A stretch of 64,000 nucleotides of DNA from JANRKH01 sp033763595 (GCA_033763595.1 JANRKH010000018.1:57371-121370); one strand, 5' to 3'. Numbered from the stretch's first letter, positions 18,894-28,775 are shown. Numbers and translations: made by a program. The notes: generated by a model from the sequence alone, not told the origin.

Positions 18894-19811
18894 TCAATGC
18901 CAAAAACTAAATATTGATGACAAGAAGGATCCGGGGCCATTTTCGCCTATAAATCCGAGAGGGGTGTTTACGTCTAATCCATACCCTACTGTTGTTTGTG
19001 GGTCTCCTGGTTCGTTGTTATCAGTTACCTGCGGATTTGCTCCGCCCGAACCTGGGTCCCGGTCAGTCCATGTCTCATCTCCTCCTGGTTGATGTACTTT
19101 ATTGTTCGCTGCGCCTGTTGGGCGACGTCCGAAACCAAACCAGGCGCCTGGGGTAGCTGCATTAGCCACACTTTCTGCTGCATGATTAAATAGTGTAATA
19201 TTAAGTTCACCAAATTTTGTTTGTATATCTGCAAAGGTTTCATTTATCTGACGAACCTCTAGGTCAGTAAATCTTGTATTGATAATAGCTACAACTGTTT
19301 GTATATCTGCAAAGGTTTGATTTATTCGAGGAACATTTAGATCGGTAAATCTTGTATTGATAATATCTACAGCTGTTTGTATATCCTGAAAAGTTTGATT
19401 TATTCGGGGAACATCAAGATCGGTAAATTTTGCACCGATGATGTTAGTATTATTACTGATGACCTGAGTAGCGTTATTTACTTGAGCGACGGTTGCGTTG
19501 AGATTTGCTACATCAACTTCATTTACTTTTCTTGTGGTCTCATCCGCTGTATGAGCTATGCTTCCAAATGCTTTATAGGCCTTATACAAAACAGCAAGTC
19601 CTGATATTCCGATTGCCGTCCATAAAAATACCTGTATTTCTTCGATGAAACTTTTGCAACATATATAAATTTTCGACCAACTAGATTCTTCTGGTTTATT
19701 TGATGAAATTATGGACCCCGGGCCTCTCATCTCCTTCGTCATAACATTCTCTAAATTTGTCTTTTCACTGTGCGGAGCTGGCGTCTCCTCGAGATCGAAC
19801 AGATGATTCAT
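18894..19811 (-). CDS. Unrecognised membrane protein with 26-residue tandem repeats
   Basis: 305 residues. A membrane helix at about 60-80 (VFLWTAIGISGLAVLYKAYK) follows a polar N-terminus. Residues 100-205 look like a coiled coil made of near-identical 26-residue repeats at 129-154, 155-180 and 181-203 (unit beginning FTDLxVPRINQTFxDIQT). The last 85 residues are Gly/Pro/Asn-rich. The architecture resembles a membrane-anchored fibrous or tether protein; no family is recognised. It lies 8 nt upstream of nth and may be cotranscribed. Confidence 0.65.
   Translation of the reverse strand: MNHLFDLEETPAPHSEKTNLENVMTKEMRGPGSIISSNKPEESSWSKIYICCKSFIEEIQVFLWTAIGISGLAVLYKAYKAFGSIAHTADETTRKVNEVDVANLNATVAQVNNATQVISNNTNIIGAKFTDLDVPRINQTFQDIQTAVDIINTRFTDLNVPRINQTFADIQTVVAIINTRFTDLEVRQINETFADIQTKFGELNITLFNHAAESVANAATPGAWFGFGRRPTGAANNKVHQPGGDETWTDRDPGSGGANPQVTDNNEPGDPQTTVGYGLDVNTPLGFIGENGPGSFLSSIFSFWH
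19203..19427 (-). repeat. 78-bp in-frame tandem repeat
   Basis: Three consecutive units of 78 bp inside the 305-residue gene, each encoding 26 residues. The stretches AATCTTGTATTGATAATA and TGTTTGTATATCTGCAAAGG recur. The in-frame period suggests repeat-number variation between strains. Confidence 0.8.
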
Positions 19812-19911
19812 TATGATTTAATTTTGATTAATAAATTTTTTAACACTATAAAGATGAAAGAGAAAAAGTCAATTAGAAATGATAAAAGGGAGGGTAAGGC
19901 TCGCTATTCGC

Positions 19912-22701
19912 TCAACTAAGACCTGTTTGAAGTTTGTTTTTGCCGCGCTTCTTTTCCTCTTCGCTAAAAGTCTTGCTACGCTCCGGTCTACTGGGTTTTT
20001 TCGTTGATCGCTTTTTTTCTAATCGCTCAGGGTCAGTAACCACAGAGTCCTTTCCTCCTGACATACTAACAACTTGTTTTTTACGTATAATAGGAACTTT
20101 TGGTTTTGCGCCAAATCCAAGCAATTCTCCTATTTTTCTAAAAGGATATGTGATGAAGTTAGCAATTGCTCCTAATACATAATTTACTCCAGAGGTAAAA
20201 TGTATAATTGGCCTAGCCAGTTGATAATAAAATTTTATATTACTATATAAATCTAGTACTCCTTGACCATCTTTTTTTGATTGCTCCCATTTTGTGAAAT
20301 TACGTATAAAGAAACCTATAGATTTATTATTTTTTGCAAGATCATCAATTACATCGGCAACTAATTTTTGTGTACTTTGTTTGCCATATTCCTCTGATTG
20401 AACTAGCTTTTCTAGTAATGTTTGTCGATTCGCCCCTTCTATATATTGTTTTTTCTGATCTAGGAGCCTAAATATTGCATCATATTGGGAAATACCTGTT
20501 TGCCTAAAAATATCAAGTAAAGCAGGATCCATAGAACCAGGATTCTGAGCATAATATTCAATTTCGTCCTTTAAAACTTCTGGTAATGTCTGTATTAATT
20601 TTGTTATTTGGGTTTCTTTTTTATCAGAAAGCCTCATAGCTTCCTTTTGATCTAATGCTTTTAACTCATTTATTTTTTGATCGTAATAGTAACAAATAAC
20701 AGAATTCTCTATTATTGGCCTTGATATCACTTTTGAAATAAAAATAGAAAGCTCTTTGCTTTTACGTTCGTCTAAAATTTGCTTACTAAATTCTTCATTA
20801 CGAAATAAAGCCATTACTGGGCCAGCGAGCATTGAAGCTATCTTGTTTTGTGTAGGGTTATTTTCGTCTTCTTTTTGAATGCCAAAAATATTGTTTGCGA
20901 GTAAGAATATATTTCGTTCTATAGATTTATCTTCTGTGCTTTTTATAAGCTTTAGCAATGTATAAATTAGACTTGTTCTATCGTATGCATAATTAGATAT
21001 ATCATCTTTATCAAGTAAATTAGCATTTGTTAGTAATTTATTAGATTCAATATTAATTATTTGGGCGATCTGAAGCATATTTTCGTCGCCTAGAGCCGAT
21101 ACTTCTTCGCGAAACTCTTTGTCCTTTGTGAAAGCTTTGATATTTTTAATTAGTAAGAGTATATTATCGACCTTTTTTGCTTTTTTATCATCGTCGATAA
21201 TTTCAGAAATATTCTTTAAGCTTTTAAGAATGTTAGTAAATATAGCAGGCGAAACTCTTGAAGCACCGTAAATTTTTCGAAACAAAGAGGAAAGTGTTTC
21301 TTTGGATGCTTGATATGCTTCTGGGTTAATCTGAATTTCTGGCTCATTGTTTAATAATTCATGAAGACTTGCGCTATTTTTTCTATCAAGAATTTTGTTT
21401 AGTACAAATGATGCCGTGATTTCGGATATACTATCTAGGTTTGTTTGGTCTTGTAAAAAGGCCAAAGTGCGCTTAGCAACATGCTCATTTTTTCCTATCT
21501 CAGAAATTTGATTCAACAATTCAAACAGACTAATAGCAAACTTATCCTTTTCTTTTGCCTTCTTAGATGCATCTTTTACAACTTTCGTTGTTTCACCTTC
21601 TGCCTCAGACACATCTTCTTCTTTGGTCTTTTCGATCATAAAGCCTATACACTTTAATATTTCAAGAATACAATCTAGTGTGTGAGGAGAGGTTCTTTTG
21701 TTAGGATGAACTCTTGATTCCTCTAATAAAATATCAAGAAGGAATGTTACAGTTCTTCTTCTTTCTTCTTTTAGCTTTATTATTGCATTATTTGCATTTT
21801 GTTCATACTCAGTCCGTGGTTGTTTTATTTCTACTAGGTCTCCAAGACTACCAACTATAATAGGAGAAAAAATCGTGGAAATACCGTTTAAGTTGTTATC
21901 AGTTGCAAGCGTTGTAATAGTGTTTAACAACCTAACGCTTTGATCTGATGCTTTTGCTGGAGATACTAGATTTTCAAGCCTATCTTTTACTTTTTTTGCA
22001 TTGCTTACCAACTTACGAAAATTCGATGGCATTTCGTCTTTTTTCGTTTCATCAGATATTGATATTATAAGCAATACACTCTCAAGGGCTTTCGAAAAAA
22101 GGCCTCGCAGGACTTTATCATTTGATTCTGGAAATAGTTCTTCTATTCTTGCCGCTCTATCTTCCTGAGATATTTTACTATCACCTAATAGATTAACAAA
22201 TGTGGAAACTACCTTGGCTGCTCTTTGTTTTTTTTCTATCGTACTAGTAGCATCAATTACGGCGCCTATTACTGAATCAATGAGTTTTTTGACAGATTCA
22301 ATTTGGTCTTTAGAAGGATTTTGAGGCTTGATTTGATACCAAATAAGTGCCTCTGCGAGAAAAGCACTGTTTGATACGATAAATGCCTCAAGTTCCTTGC
22401 TTTTTTCCCCTTTAGAAGTATCGAATATATCATGCCAGAATTCTTCCATACAAATTGCCTCCGAAACTTCGAGGCGTATGTCCATACCCTGCCATATAGT
22501 TAAGTAAGCGCATTGCACTGTGAAAGCCCAACTAGCGCATGTTGCGAGCCACGGGGAAAATAATTCACAAGCTGCATTTCCAGGATTTATGTTAAAATTA
22601 CGATCGAATAGCCGCGACAAAATTCCTGGACTTGAAGTTCTAAATAATTCCCCAAATCTTAATTTTGCATCGCTAGAAACTTTGCTAGAGCCAGCTGTCA
22701 T
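19912..22701 (-). CDS. Large unrecognised helical protein
   Basis: 929 residues, mostly charged helix (many Leu/Ile every 3-4 residues), with no enzymatic motif seen. Hydrophobic stretches occur near the N-terminus (about 45-70, WLATCASWAFTVQCAYLTIW) and near residues 850-875 (HFTSGVNYVLGAIANFITYP). The C-terminus is a basic tail rich in Lys/Arg/Ser (KKRSTKKPSRPERSK). There is no signal peptide. The flanking genes on both sides are also orphans on the same strand. It could be a helical-repeat (ARM-like) protein; function unknown. Confidence 0.7.
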   Translation of the reverse strand: MTAGSSKVSSDAKLRFGELFRTSSPGILSRLFDRNFNINPGNAACELFSPWLATCASWAFTVQCAYLTIWQGMDIRLEVSEAICMEEFWHDIFDTSKGEKSKELEAFIVSNSAFLAEALIWYQIKPQNPSKDQIESVKKLIDSVIGAVIDATSTIEKKQRAAKVVSTFVNLLGDSKISQEDRAARIEELFPESNDKVLRGLFSKALESVLLIISISDETKKDEMPSNFRKLVSNAKKVKDRLENLVSPAKASDQSVRLLNTITTLATDNNLNGISTIFSPIIVGSLGDLVEIKQPRTEYEQNANNAIIKLKEERRRTVTFLLDILLEESRVHPNKRTSPHTLDCILEILKCIGFMIEKTKEEDVSEAEGETTKVVKDASKKAKEKDKFAISLFELLNQISEIGKNEHVAKRTLAFLQDQTNLDSISEITASFVLNKILDRKNSASLHELLNNEPEIQINPEAYQASKETLSSLFRKIYGASRVSPAIFTNILKSLKNISEIIDDDKKAKKVDNILLLIKNIKAFTKDKEFREEVSALGDENMLQIAQIINIESNKLLTNANLLDKDDISNYAYDRTSLIYTLLKLIKSTEDKSIERNIFLLANNIFGIQKEDENNPTQNKIASMLAGPVMALFRNEEFSKQILDERKSKELSIFISKVISRPIIENSVICYYYDQKINELKALDQKEAMRLSDKKETQITKLIQTLPEVLKDEIEYYAQNPGSMDPALLDIFRQTGISQYDAIFRLLDQKKQYIEGANRQTLLEKLVQSEEYGKQSTQKLVADVIDDLAKNNKSIGFFIRNFTKWEQSKKDGQGVLDLYSNIKFYYQLARPIIHFTSGVNYVLGAIANFITYPFRKIGELLGFGAKPKVPIIRKKQVVSMSGGKDSVVTDPERLEKKRSTKKPSRPERSKTFSEEEKKRGKNKLQTGLS

Positions 22702-22813
22702 TTTGTAAATGTCGTGTTTTTTATTTATTAAATGATAACATTTAAATATGAAATTATAAATAATTATGAAGAAATTATGAGCGTAAAAAAATGTAATGTG
22801 CTTAAATTATATT

Positions 22814-23917
22814 TTATTTTTCGTAGCTCATATATTTGTTCTTAATTTTTTGTCTTGCAAGAAATTTTGCATTAGGTTTTGGAGTGTATGTGGGGACGAT
22901 TTTATCTTTATGAAGAGTGTGATTTGCAGATTTTATAGATCTCACCATATACTGAGCTCTCCATGTATTTTTAATTCTTTTACGTATTCTTTTGATTTTT
23001 GTTATGTATTTTTTTAGCCTCTCTTTTTGCTCCAGCTTATTTATACTTGATATTTTGACTATAGGATTAATATGCGAAGTTAATCGCTCTGCCTTTCTTC
23101 TATAATATTCCTCCATATCGCTAAAAATAACGTGAGGCTCAATCTCAATTTTGCGCGATGACTTAAGTTTTTCTAGCCTCACTATATTAAGCCTATCACA
23201 CTCTCTGCGGTATTTATATCTTTCTTCTTGCGGCATATCATCAGGCGCATTTGCCATACTTATTTCTTCTTGCATAGCAAGTTTAAGAGCAGCAAGATAC
23301 TTTAACCTTATATCCGTCAGGCTCGTTTCTTTGCCATTTTTTAGGTATAACGATAGGCTTTTATGTTCTGCTTCGCTATAGTTTTCATTTTCTATCGATT
23401 TCGGCAAATCTATAAGGGTTTTTTTAGATTCTGAGTTTGAGCTTGTGATAGCAAGAGATGCATCCTGGCGCTGATCTGAGCTATCCTCATTATTTGGGAC
23501 AGAGGAATTATCCCTACTTATCTCTTCCTGAAGAGTCTTATTTATTCCATCGCTTTTGCGATCAGCTATTCTTGCAACATTTGTAAGGAAGGTTGCGTCA
23601 GTCCTACCTGATGCGGATGAAATTTGATAAGCTTCGATTAAAAGTAAATCAATCTGAGCTTGAGATGTGCATTGCCTCAATCTTGATAGCAGATCTGACT
23701 TTTGTCTTGAAAGAGCTCTATTTGCATTATTGCTTACTAGAGCTTTTCTCATACTAGAGACTTTTGAATCAACATCTGTTCTTTTGGTTGGTCTAGAGCC
23801 CTTTTGTTCAGTGCTTGCCTCTTGTGTTTTATCTATATTTTTTTGAGCTTGGTACGTAGAATTCTGACTTGGGGCTTTTCTAGATTTTTCTGACTTTGAC
23901 ATGTTAGATGGTGTCAT
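22814..23917 (-). CDS. Unrecognised charged protein
   Basis: 367 residues, strongly hydrophilic, with no membrane segment or signal. The first 150 residues are Ser/Gln/Lys-rich; the last 130 are Arg/Lys-rich and probably helical (ITKIKRIRKRIKNTWRAQY). The basic C-terminal end would suit nucleic-acid or membrane-surface binding, but this is inference only. It precedes the 929-residue gene by about 110 nt and may share a promoter with it. No family recognised. Confidence 0.6.
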   Translation of the reverse strand: MTPSNMSKSEKSRKAPSQNSTYQAQKNIDKTQEASTEQKGSRPTKRTDVDSKVSSMRKALVSNNANRALSRQKSDLLSRLRQCTSQAQIDLLLIEAYQISSASGRTDATFLTNVARIADRKSDGINKTLQEEISRDNSSVPNNEDSSDQRQDASLAITSSNSESKKTLIDLPKSIENENYSEAEHKSLSLYLKNGKETSLTDIRLKYLAALKLAMQEEISMANAPDDMPQEERYKYRRECDRLNIVRLEKLKSSRKIEIEPHVIFSDMEEYYRRKAERLTSHINPIVKISSINKLEQKERLKKYITKIKRIRKRIKNTWRAQYMVRSIKSANHTLHKDKIVPTYTPKPNAKFLARQKIKNKYMSYEK

Positions 23918-24156
23918 CTTTATTACTTATAGTAAATTATTTTACAATTAATATTTATTATATAATGATATAATTAACTGATCTATGAGAAGTAAGGTAT
24001 AAATATTAAGTAATATTTATATTATCACTAAAGTATCACATTTAACCTTGGAGGTTTTAGTTCGACTCATTTAGACTGCATAAAATATTATTATTTTTAC
24101 ACTAGAAACTTTATTTTTTGTAGAGGTGGGTTTATAATCCATTTATACATAAGGAT

Positions 24157-24678
24157 ATGGGAGGATATTTGAAAATAGATCAAAATTTATATAGGGAGGT
24201 TTTTTCATTTTGCCCTGCCGCAGTAGCTATTGTCACAACCAGTATTAATTCCAAACCATACGGCTTCACAGCAACTTCTGTCACTCCTGTTTCGCTTGAT
24301 CCTCCGCTCGTTCTATTTTGTATCGACAAAAGATCGGGAAGCCACGAATTTTTTTATTCTTGCACTTACTTTGCTATAAATTTTTTGACACAAAACCAAA
24401 AAAACCTCGCAGTAAAGTTTGCAAGAAGGATCAAGGACAAATTCGCTGACACAAATTTCACCTACAAGGACGAAAACCCGCCGATACTTCCAGATGCAAT
24501 ATCAAGTATGTTATTAAGAAGATCCAGTAATTATGATGAGGGGGATCATACTATTATTGTAGGGCAAGTGATTGATGCAAATATCTATTCCTTAGATAAT
24601 ATCGAAGCGCTTGGGTATTACAGAAGAAGCTTTATTTCATCCTATCATCCTTCTTCTAATGTCAATTCCGATTCTTAA
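24157..24678 (+). CDS. Flavin reductase-like domain protein (FMN-binding)
   Basis: 173 residues matching the flavin reductase (HpaC/RutF) fold: CPAAVAIVTTSINSKPYGFTATSVTPVSLDPP at residues 18-49 holds the flavin-binding pattern G-x-T-x-x-S, followed by PPLVLFCIDKRSGSH. Such proteins reduce FMN/FAD with NAD(P)H, often for a partner oxygenase; none is adjacent. A TTG at 24169, 5 nt after GGGAGG, encodes LKIDQNLY and may be the true start. Single-gene unit. Confidence 0.82.
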   Translation: MGGYLKIDQNLYREVFSFCPAAVAIVTTSINSKPYGFTATSVTPVSLDPPLVLFCIDKRSGSHEFFYSCTYFAINFLTQNQKNLAVKFARRIKDKFADTNFTYKDENPPILPDAISSMLLRRSSNYDEGDHTIIVGQVIDANIYSLDNIEALGYYRRSFISSYHPSSNVNSDS

Positions 24679-24721
24679 CTGCAGGACGCATAGCTCTTAG
24701 CTCACTTAACATTTATATTAT

Positions 24722-24856
24722 TCACTCGTCTCCTAGTATTACTCATTCCATGAGATTTGGACTGAAAGATCTGCTACAAATGAGTTGCAAACTAAGTCTA
24801 ATAAATAGGACTAATAACAAATCTCTAGAATTAAATAATAGGCCTCTTCGGAAACT
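24722..24856. repeat. Fragments of family-1 and family-2 elements
   Basis: The gap between the flavin reductase and pentapeptide genes contains decayed pieces: ACTCGTCTCCTAGTATTACTC (family-1 core remnant), then AACAAATCTCTAGAATTAAATA (family-1 end) running directly into ATAGGCCTCTTCGGAAACT (family-2 end, about 20 bp only). The join repeats the pattern of family 2 lying inside family 1. Confidence 0.55.
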
Positions 24857-24916
24857 ACTTAAATGTGATTCGTATAAGGCAATTCGTAGGTTCTAAGCTC
24901 TATAACCTTATCCTCT

Positions 24917-26656
24917 TTACTTTCCGGTCTCAAATTTACCAAAAACATTATCTAGCTTTACTTCCTTAGACCTATAAGATAAAATCCTTGCTTCATCAAA
25001 GTTTATATTTGATATTTTAGACTTATCAAACACTGTGTTAGAAATTATTGCTCCATGCATTAAATTTGCATTAAACGTGCAAGCGATAAACTTTACATCA
25101 CTTAGGTTTGCAAGTTCAAAACTTGCGCGATCGAAATCTACATTTTCAAAGTTTGCTCCGCTTAAATCAGATTTTACAAAAATTGCACCTTGAAACTTTG
25201 CATTCTTTATATTCATGCCCCCAAAAACAAGTTCAGAAAAATTATAAAAACTATAATCGCCACTCGAAACAAGATCCTGCACGCTAGATAAAGGCTTATA
25301 ACCTTCTAAAATCTCAAGCTTTGTGTTACTAGCTGCAATATTTTTCTGTGAATGAATGTTTTTGAAATTAGATTGATCTGATTTAGAATTTTGTATTTGA
25401 CCAAAATTAAATATCAACTCATTTATATCAACTTGATTAAAACTAATATTATCTAGAAACCCTTGAGTAAGATCTATGTTGTTAAATTTAGTTTGATTAA
25501 ATGTAAGATTTTTAAGAATTGCCCTATTCATCTTAGAATTACCAAAAACGGAAGAGAAAAATTCTACATTTTTAAACTTGGCGCTCTGCAAGATGCATGA
25601 ATCGAGAGAAAAATTAACAAAATTCGCCTCTCTTACAAGAAGCTCAGTAAAATCTGTTTTTGACGCGCTAGAATCTGCAAATTTAGATTTTTCTATCGTT
25701 GCCTTTTTGACAGTGGATTCCTCGAATTGCAAGTTAACGATAGTAGCTATACTGAACTTTGACGAAGAAAAATCAGAAAGTTTAACAAGTACATCCTCAA
25801 AGCTCGAGGAAGCGAAATTATTGTTAACTGCTTTGGAATTTAAGAAATTTAGTTGCGCAAACTTTGCGCCATAGAAGTAAGAGAAAGATATATCTACAGT
25901 ATCAAAATCTGTATTTTCGAATATTGCTGATTTGGCTATTGAGTTTGAGATATTAACATTTATAAGTTTAGAATGATCAAGCCAAGTTTCGGAAAAGTCT
26001 GATGATTCAGCTGCGATATTTTCAAAAGAAGTTTTTTTGAAAACAGATTTGCTAAAATCAGAGCCATACATGTCTGAACCTATAAAACTCGTGGATGTGA
26101 TTTTTGACTGAGATAAATCAGCCCCAACAAATTTGTCATTTACAAAAGAACAAGATACGATAGTTGCCCTGGAAAATTTTGCATTTGATAGATTATTGTC
26201 GCTAAAATCAACAGATTCGAAGCTAGCATTCGTAAAGGTAGCGCCGGAAAAATCATTCGATCTTAAATCCATCTCACTAAACTTAGATGACTCAAAGTTT
26301 GCTTTTGCTCCTTTTGCTCCTGAGATATTTGTCTGATTGAAATTACATTCTTGTAGAATAGTATTGTTCAGGACGGCGCCTGACAAATTAGCTTTAGATA
26401 AGTTTACTCCAGAAAATTCTGAGCCAGTTAAGTCTATACCACTTAAATCAACTCCTGACAAATCCTGCCTGATCATTTTAATACCAGCAAGGTTGCTGCC
26501 AAATTCTTTTTTTAGATTTGGCGCCTCCCCTCGCTTTTTTGATTCTGATATATATGTGACTATTTTTTTATTAAGAGCATCAGTCGTGCTCTCATACGTC
26601 TTAGAACATCCTGTAATACACAATAATATTGTTAGCAACCTAGCTAGTCTTGCCAT
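24917..26656 (-). CDS. Pentapeptide-repeat lipoprotein
   Basis: 579 residues. The N-terminus is a lipoprotein signal with lipobox ITGC (Cys17). After about 60 residues nearly the whole protein is A(D/N)LxX-type pentapeptide repeats (LSGVDLSGIDLTGSEFSGVN, and so on), over 90 five-residue units, predicting a long right-handed quadrilateral beta-helix. It is degenerate in the middle, with Ser/Phe-rich units. Probably an envelope-anchored elongated protein; no enzymatic part. The start overlaps the bioY end by 17 nt, so it is the last gene of the ccmE-ntrYX-bioY run. Confidence 0.85.
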   Translation of the reverse strand: MARLARLLTILLCITGCSKTYESTTDALNKKIVTYISESKKRGEAPNLKKEFGSNLAGIKMIRQDLSGVDLSGIDLTGSEFSGVNLSKANLSGAVLNNTILQECNFNQTNISGAKGAKANFESSKFSEMDLRSNDFSGATFTNASFESVDFSDNNLSNAKFSRATIVSCSFVNDKFVGADLSQSKITSTSFIGSDMYGSDFSKSVFKKTSFENIAAESSDFSETWLDHSKLINVNISNSIAKSAIFENTDFDTVDISFSYFYGAKFAQLNFLNSKAVNNNFASSSFEDVLVKLSDFSSSKFSIATIVNLQFEESTVKKATIEKSKFADSSASKTDFTELLVREANFVNFSLDSCILQSAKFKNVEFFSSVFGNSKMNRAILKNLTFNQTKFNNIDLTQGFLDNISFNQVDINELIFNFGQIQNSKSDQSNFKNIHSQKNIAASNTKLEILEGYKPLSSVQDLVSSGDYSFYNFSELVFGGMNIKNAKFQGAIFVKSDLSGANFENVDFDRASFELANLSDVKFIACTFNANLMHGAIISNTVFDKSKISNINFDEARILSYRSKEVKLDNVFGKFETGK

Positions 26657-27188
26657 TGATATAGCTCACAATTAAAGATAGAATTATAGTCTTCGCAATT
26701 CCTGAGGGAATAAATACTATAAATCCTGCATATATAGCTTTTTCTAATCCTATAAAATTAGATAGTCTTAATATTCCAAAGAAATATAATATGATCAGTA
26801 AAATTACCATCAAAAAAACATTATGAATAGTAGACTTAGGGCTGAACCCATAGTACTCCCTTATAAATGATACAAATGTGACTGATACAAGCATTCCTAA
26901 AAAATAACCGCCACTTGGTCCTAAAATTTTTGCAAAACCAGAAGTAAAGCCTGTAAATACCGGAATTCCAACAAGGCCTATCAAAATGTAAGATAACATT
27001 GTAAAGAATGCTTCTAGGCTACTGAAATATAAAGCAATAAGCATAATCGCAACTGTATGTAAAGTAATAGGTACAGGGTTAATTGGTATTGAAATCTGGG
27101 CCATTATAGATATTAATAGAACGCCAAACCAGATTTTGGCGATTGATGAAAAAGATTTTTTTTCTGTAAATATTTTTGTTTCTATCAT
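26640..27188 (-). CDS. bioY: Biotin transporter BioY (S component)
   Basis: 182 residues, hydrophobic, with about six membrane helices and the BioY features IPINPVPITLHTVAIML and GPSGGYFLGM. It binds biotin in an ECF-type importer; in many Alphaproteobacteria it functions with BioMN, which are not seen nearby. The start overlaps the ntrX stop (ATGA) and the stop overlaps the downstream lipoprotein gene. Biotin import fits a host-dependent lifestyle. Confidence 0.92.
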   Translation of the reverse strand: MIETKIFTEKKSFSSIAKIWFGVLLISIMAQISIPINPVPITLHTVAIMLIALYFSSLEAFFTMLSYILIGLVGIPVFTGFTSGFAKILGPSGGYFLGMLVSVTFVSFIREYYGFSPKSTIHNVFLMVILLIILYFFGILRLSNFIGLEKAIYAGFIVFIPSGIAKTIILSLIVSYINGKTS

Positions 27189-28621
27189 GCTAACTCCTCT
27201 TCTAGCTCTTGATAATGCTCGTCATGTTTTCTACCAGACCCTGAGTGTATACTCAATATCTTGAGTTTACGGTGGAGCGCCGAACGTTCCATTCCAACAA
27301 AAGACGATGTTTTTGAAATGTTATTATTAAACCTACTCATTTGAGCTGTCAAGTATTGTCTTTCAAAAACTTCTCTTGCTTCTCGAAGCGGCATAGACAT
27401 CATATCAAGCCCGCTATCAGCATGATTAATAGAAATGAAACTATTAGTAATATCAGATGGAAGCATATCTGCCTTAATAGGAGTTCTGTGGCTGTTATTC
27501 TCAGGATTCATAATCAAAGTCCACTCAACAACGTTCCTTAGCTGACGAATATTGCCAGGCCAGTTATAGGCCTGTAGAGAAGCTATTGCCTCTTCTGAAA
27601 ATACTCTTTCTCTTAGTCCGGAATATTTCACAAGTTGCTTAACAAAATACTCAACTATCGGCTGAACATCCTCTTTGCGCTCGGAAAGACTTGGTACTTT
27701 TAAAAACATAACCTTAAGCCTGTGGTATAAATCAGCTCGAAACTTATCTTGCATTACTAAAGACTCGATATCTTTACTTGTTGCTGCAACCACTCTTATA
27801 TCTAATTGAATTTTTTTACTAGTTAGAGGTTTTTCGTATATTTGGCTTTGAATGAATTTGAGAAAGCGCGATTGCGCCTCAAGCGTTAGGTCGGTTATTT
27901 CGTCTATGAATAAAGTGCCTGTATTTGCAGCTTCTAGGATGCTATTTCTTTTTGCAAAACCTGAACTCACATCACTTGTTGACGGTTCACCAAAAAGTTC
28001 TTGCATTATTTTGTCATTAGAAAGGCCAGTTGGACAAAATACAACGAAAGGGGAATGGACTCTTTTTGATTTTTTATGTAGTAATCTTGCTGTTAGTTCT
28101 TTTCCAGATCCTGGCTCTCCGTAAATCAATACTCTTCCAGATGAACTTGCAGCTCTTTCTATCTCTGCTTTTAGACGAGACGCAGCAGTTGAATTTCCTA
28201 TCATCTCGGTTTTATCGACAACTTTTGCTTTTAAGTCTATATTTTCTCTTTTGAGCTTAGCTACTTCACATGCTCTTTTAAGCACAATCATAAGCTTTTC
28301 ATGGGTAAATGGCTTTTCGATATAATCATACGCGCCCATTTTGATCGATGTTACTGCCGTTTCAATTGTCCCATGTCCACTTATTACAATTACTGGCATA
28401 AGAGGGTATCTTTTTTTGACCAGCTCCAAAATACCCAGTCCATCAAGATCACTACCCTGCAGCCATATATCGAGTATTATAGCATTTGGTACTTTTTCCG
28501 AGATTGCATTAAAAGCCTGCTGACTATTTGCAGAGCTTCTCGTGGTAAATCCTTCCGATTTTAGAATATCGCACACGAGAGACCTTATATCCGCTTCGTC
28601 ATCCACTACTAGAATATCCAT
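27185..28621 (-). CDS. ntrX: NtrX-type response regulator (AAA+, Fis HTH)
   Basis: Receiver domain 1-120 with acidic DDE near residues 7-9, phosphoacceptor Asp51 (AIILDIW) and conserved Lys (EKPF). An AAA+ domain follows with Walker A GEPGSGKE and Walker B GTLFIDEITDL, then a C-terminal Fis-type helix-turn-helix (MERSALHRKLKIL). I use the ATG at 28621 (MDILVVDDEAD); the frame is open upstream but encodes nothing family-like. The sigma-54 contact motif GAFTGA is absent: after LFGE the sequence is PSTSDVSSGF. It overlaps bioY and lies about 150 nt after ntrY. Confidence 0.93.
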   Translation of the reverse strand: MDILVVDDEADIRSLVCDILKSEGFTTRSSANSQQAFNAISEKVPNAIILDIWLQGSDLDGLGILELVKKRYPLMPVIVISGHGTIETAVTSIKMGAYDYIEKPFTHEKLMIVLKRACEVAKLKRENIDLKAKVVDKTEMIGNSTAASRLKAEIERAASSSGRVLIYGEPGSGKELTARLLHKKSKRVHSPFVVFCPTGLSNDKIMQELFGEPSTSDVSSGFAKRNSILEAANTGTLFIDEITDLTLEAQSRFLKFIQSQIYEKPLTSKKIQLDIRVVAATSKDIESLVMQDKFRADLYHRLKVMFLKVPSLSERKEDVQPIVEYFVKQLVKYSGLRERVFSEEAIASLQAYNWPGNIRQLRNVVEWTLIMNPENNSHRTPIKADMLPSDITNSFISINHADSGLDMMSMPLREAREVFERQYLTAQMSRFNNNISKTSSFVGMERSALHRKLKILSIHSGSGRKHDEHYQELEEELA

Positions 28622-28775
28622 TTTTATAAAATTTTTAGTTCCTTCTTCACAGACCATACTAGCCTGCTTATTTTTATAATATAAAAACTTAACTATCAAT
28701 TTTGTATAAATCAATAGAAAAATTACATTTTTGCAACAGTTATTATACTGTTAGCATTTTTTTAATTTTTCTAAC

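Noticed and set aside
24050..24110. tRNA-like segment (GGTTTTAGTTCGACTC)
   Set aside because: The T-loop-like bases are not accompanied by a matching acceptor stem, D-arm or anticodon arm.
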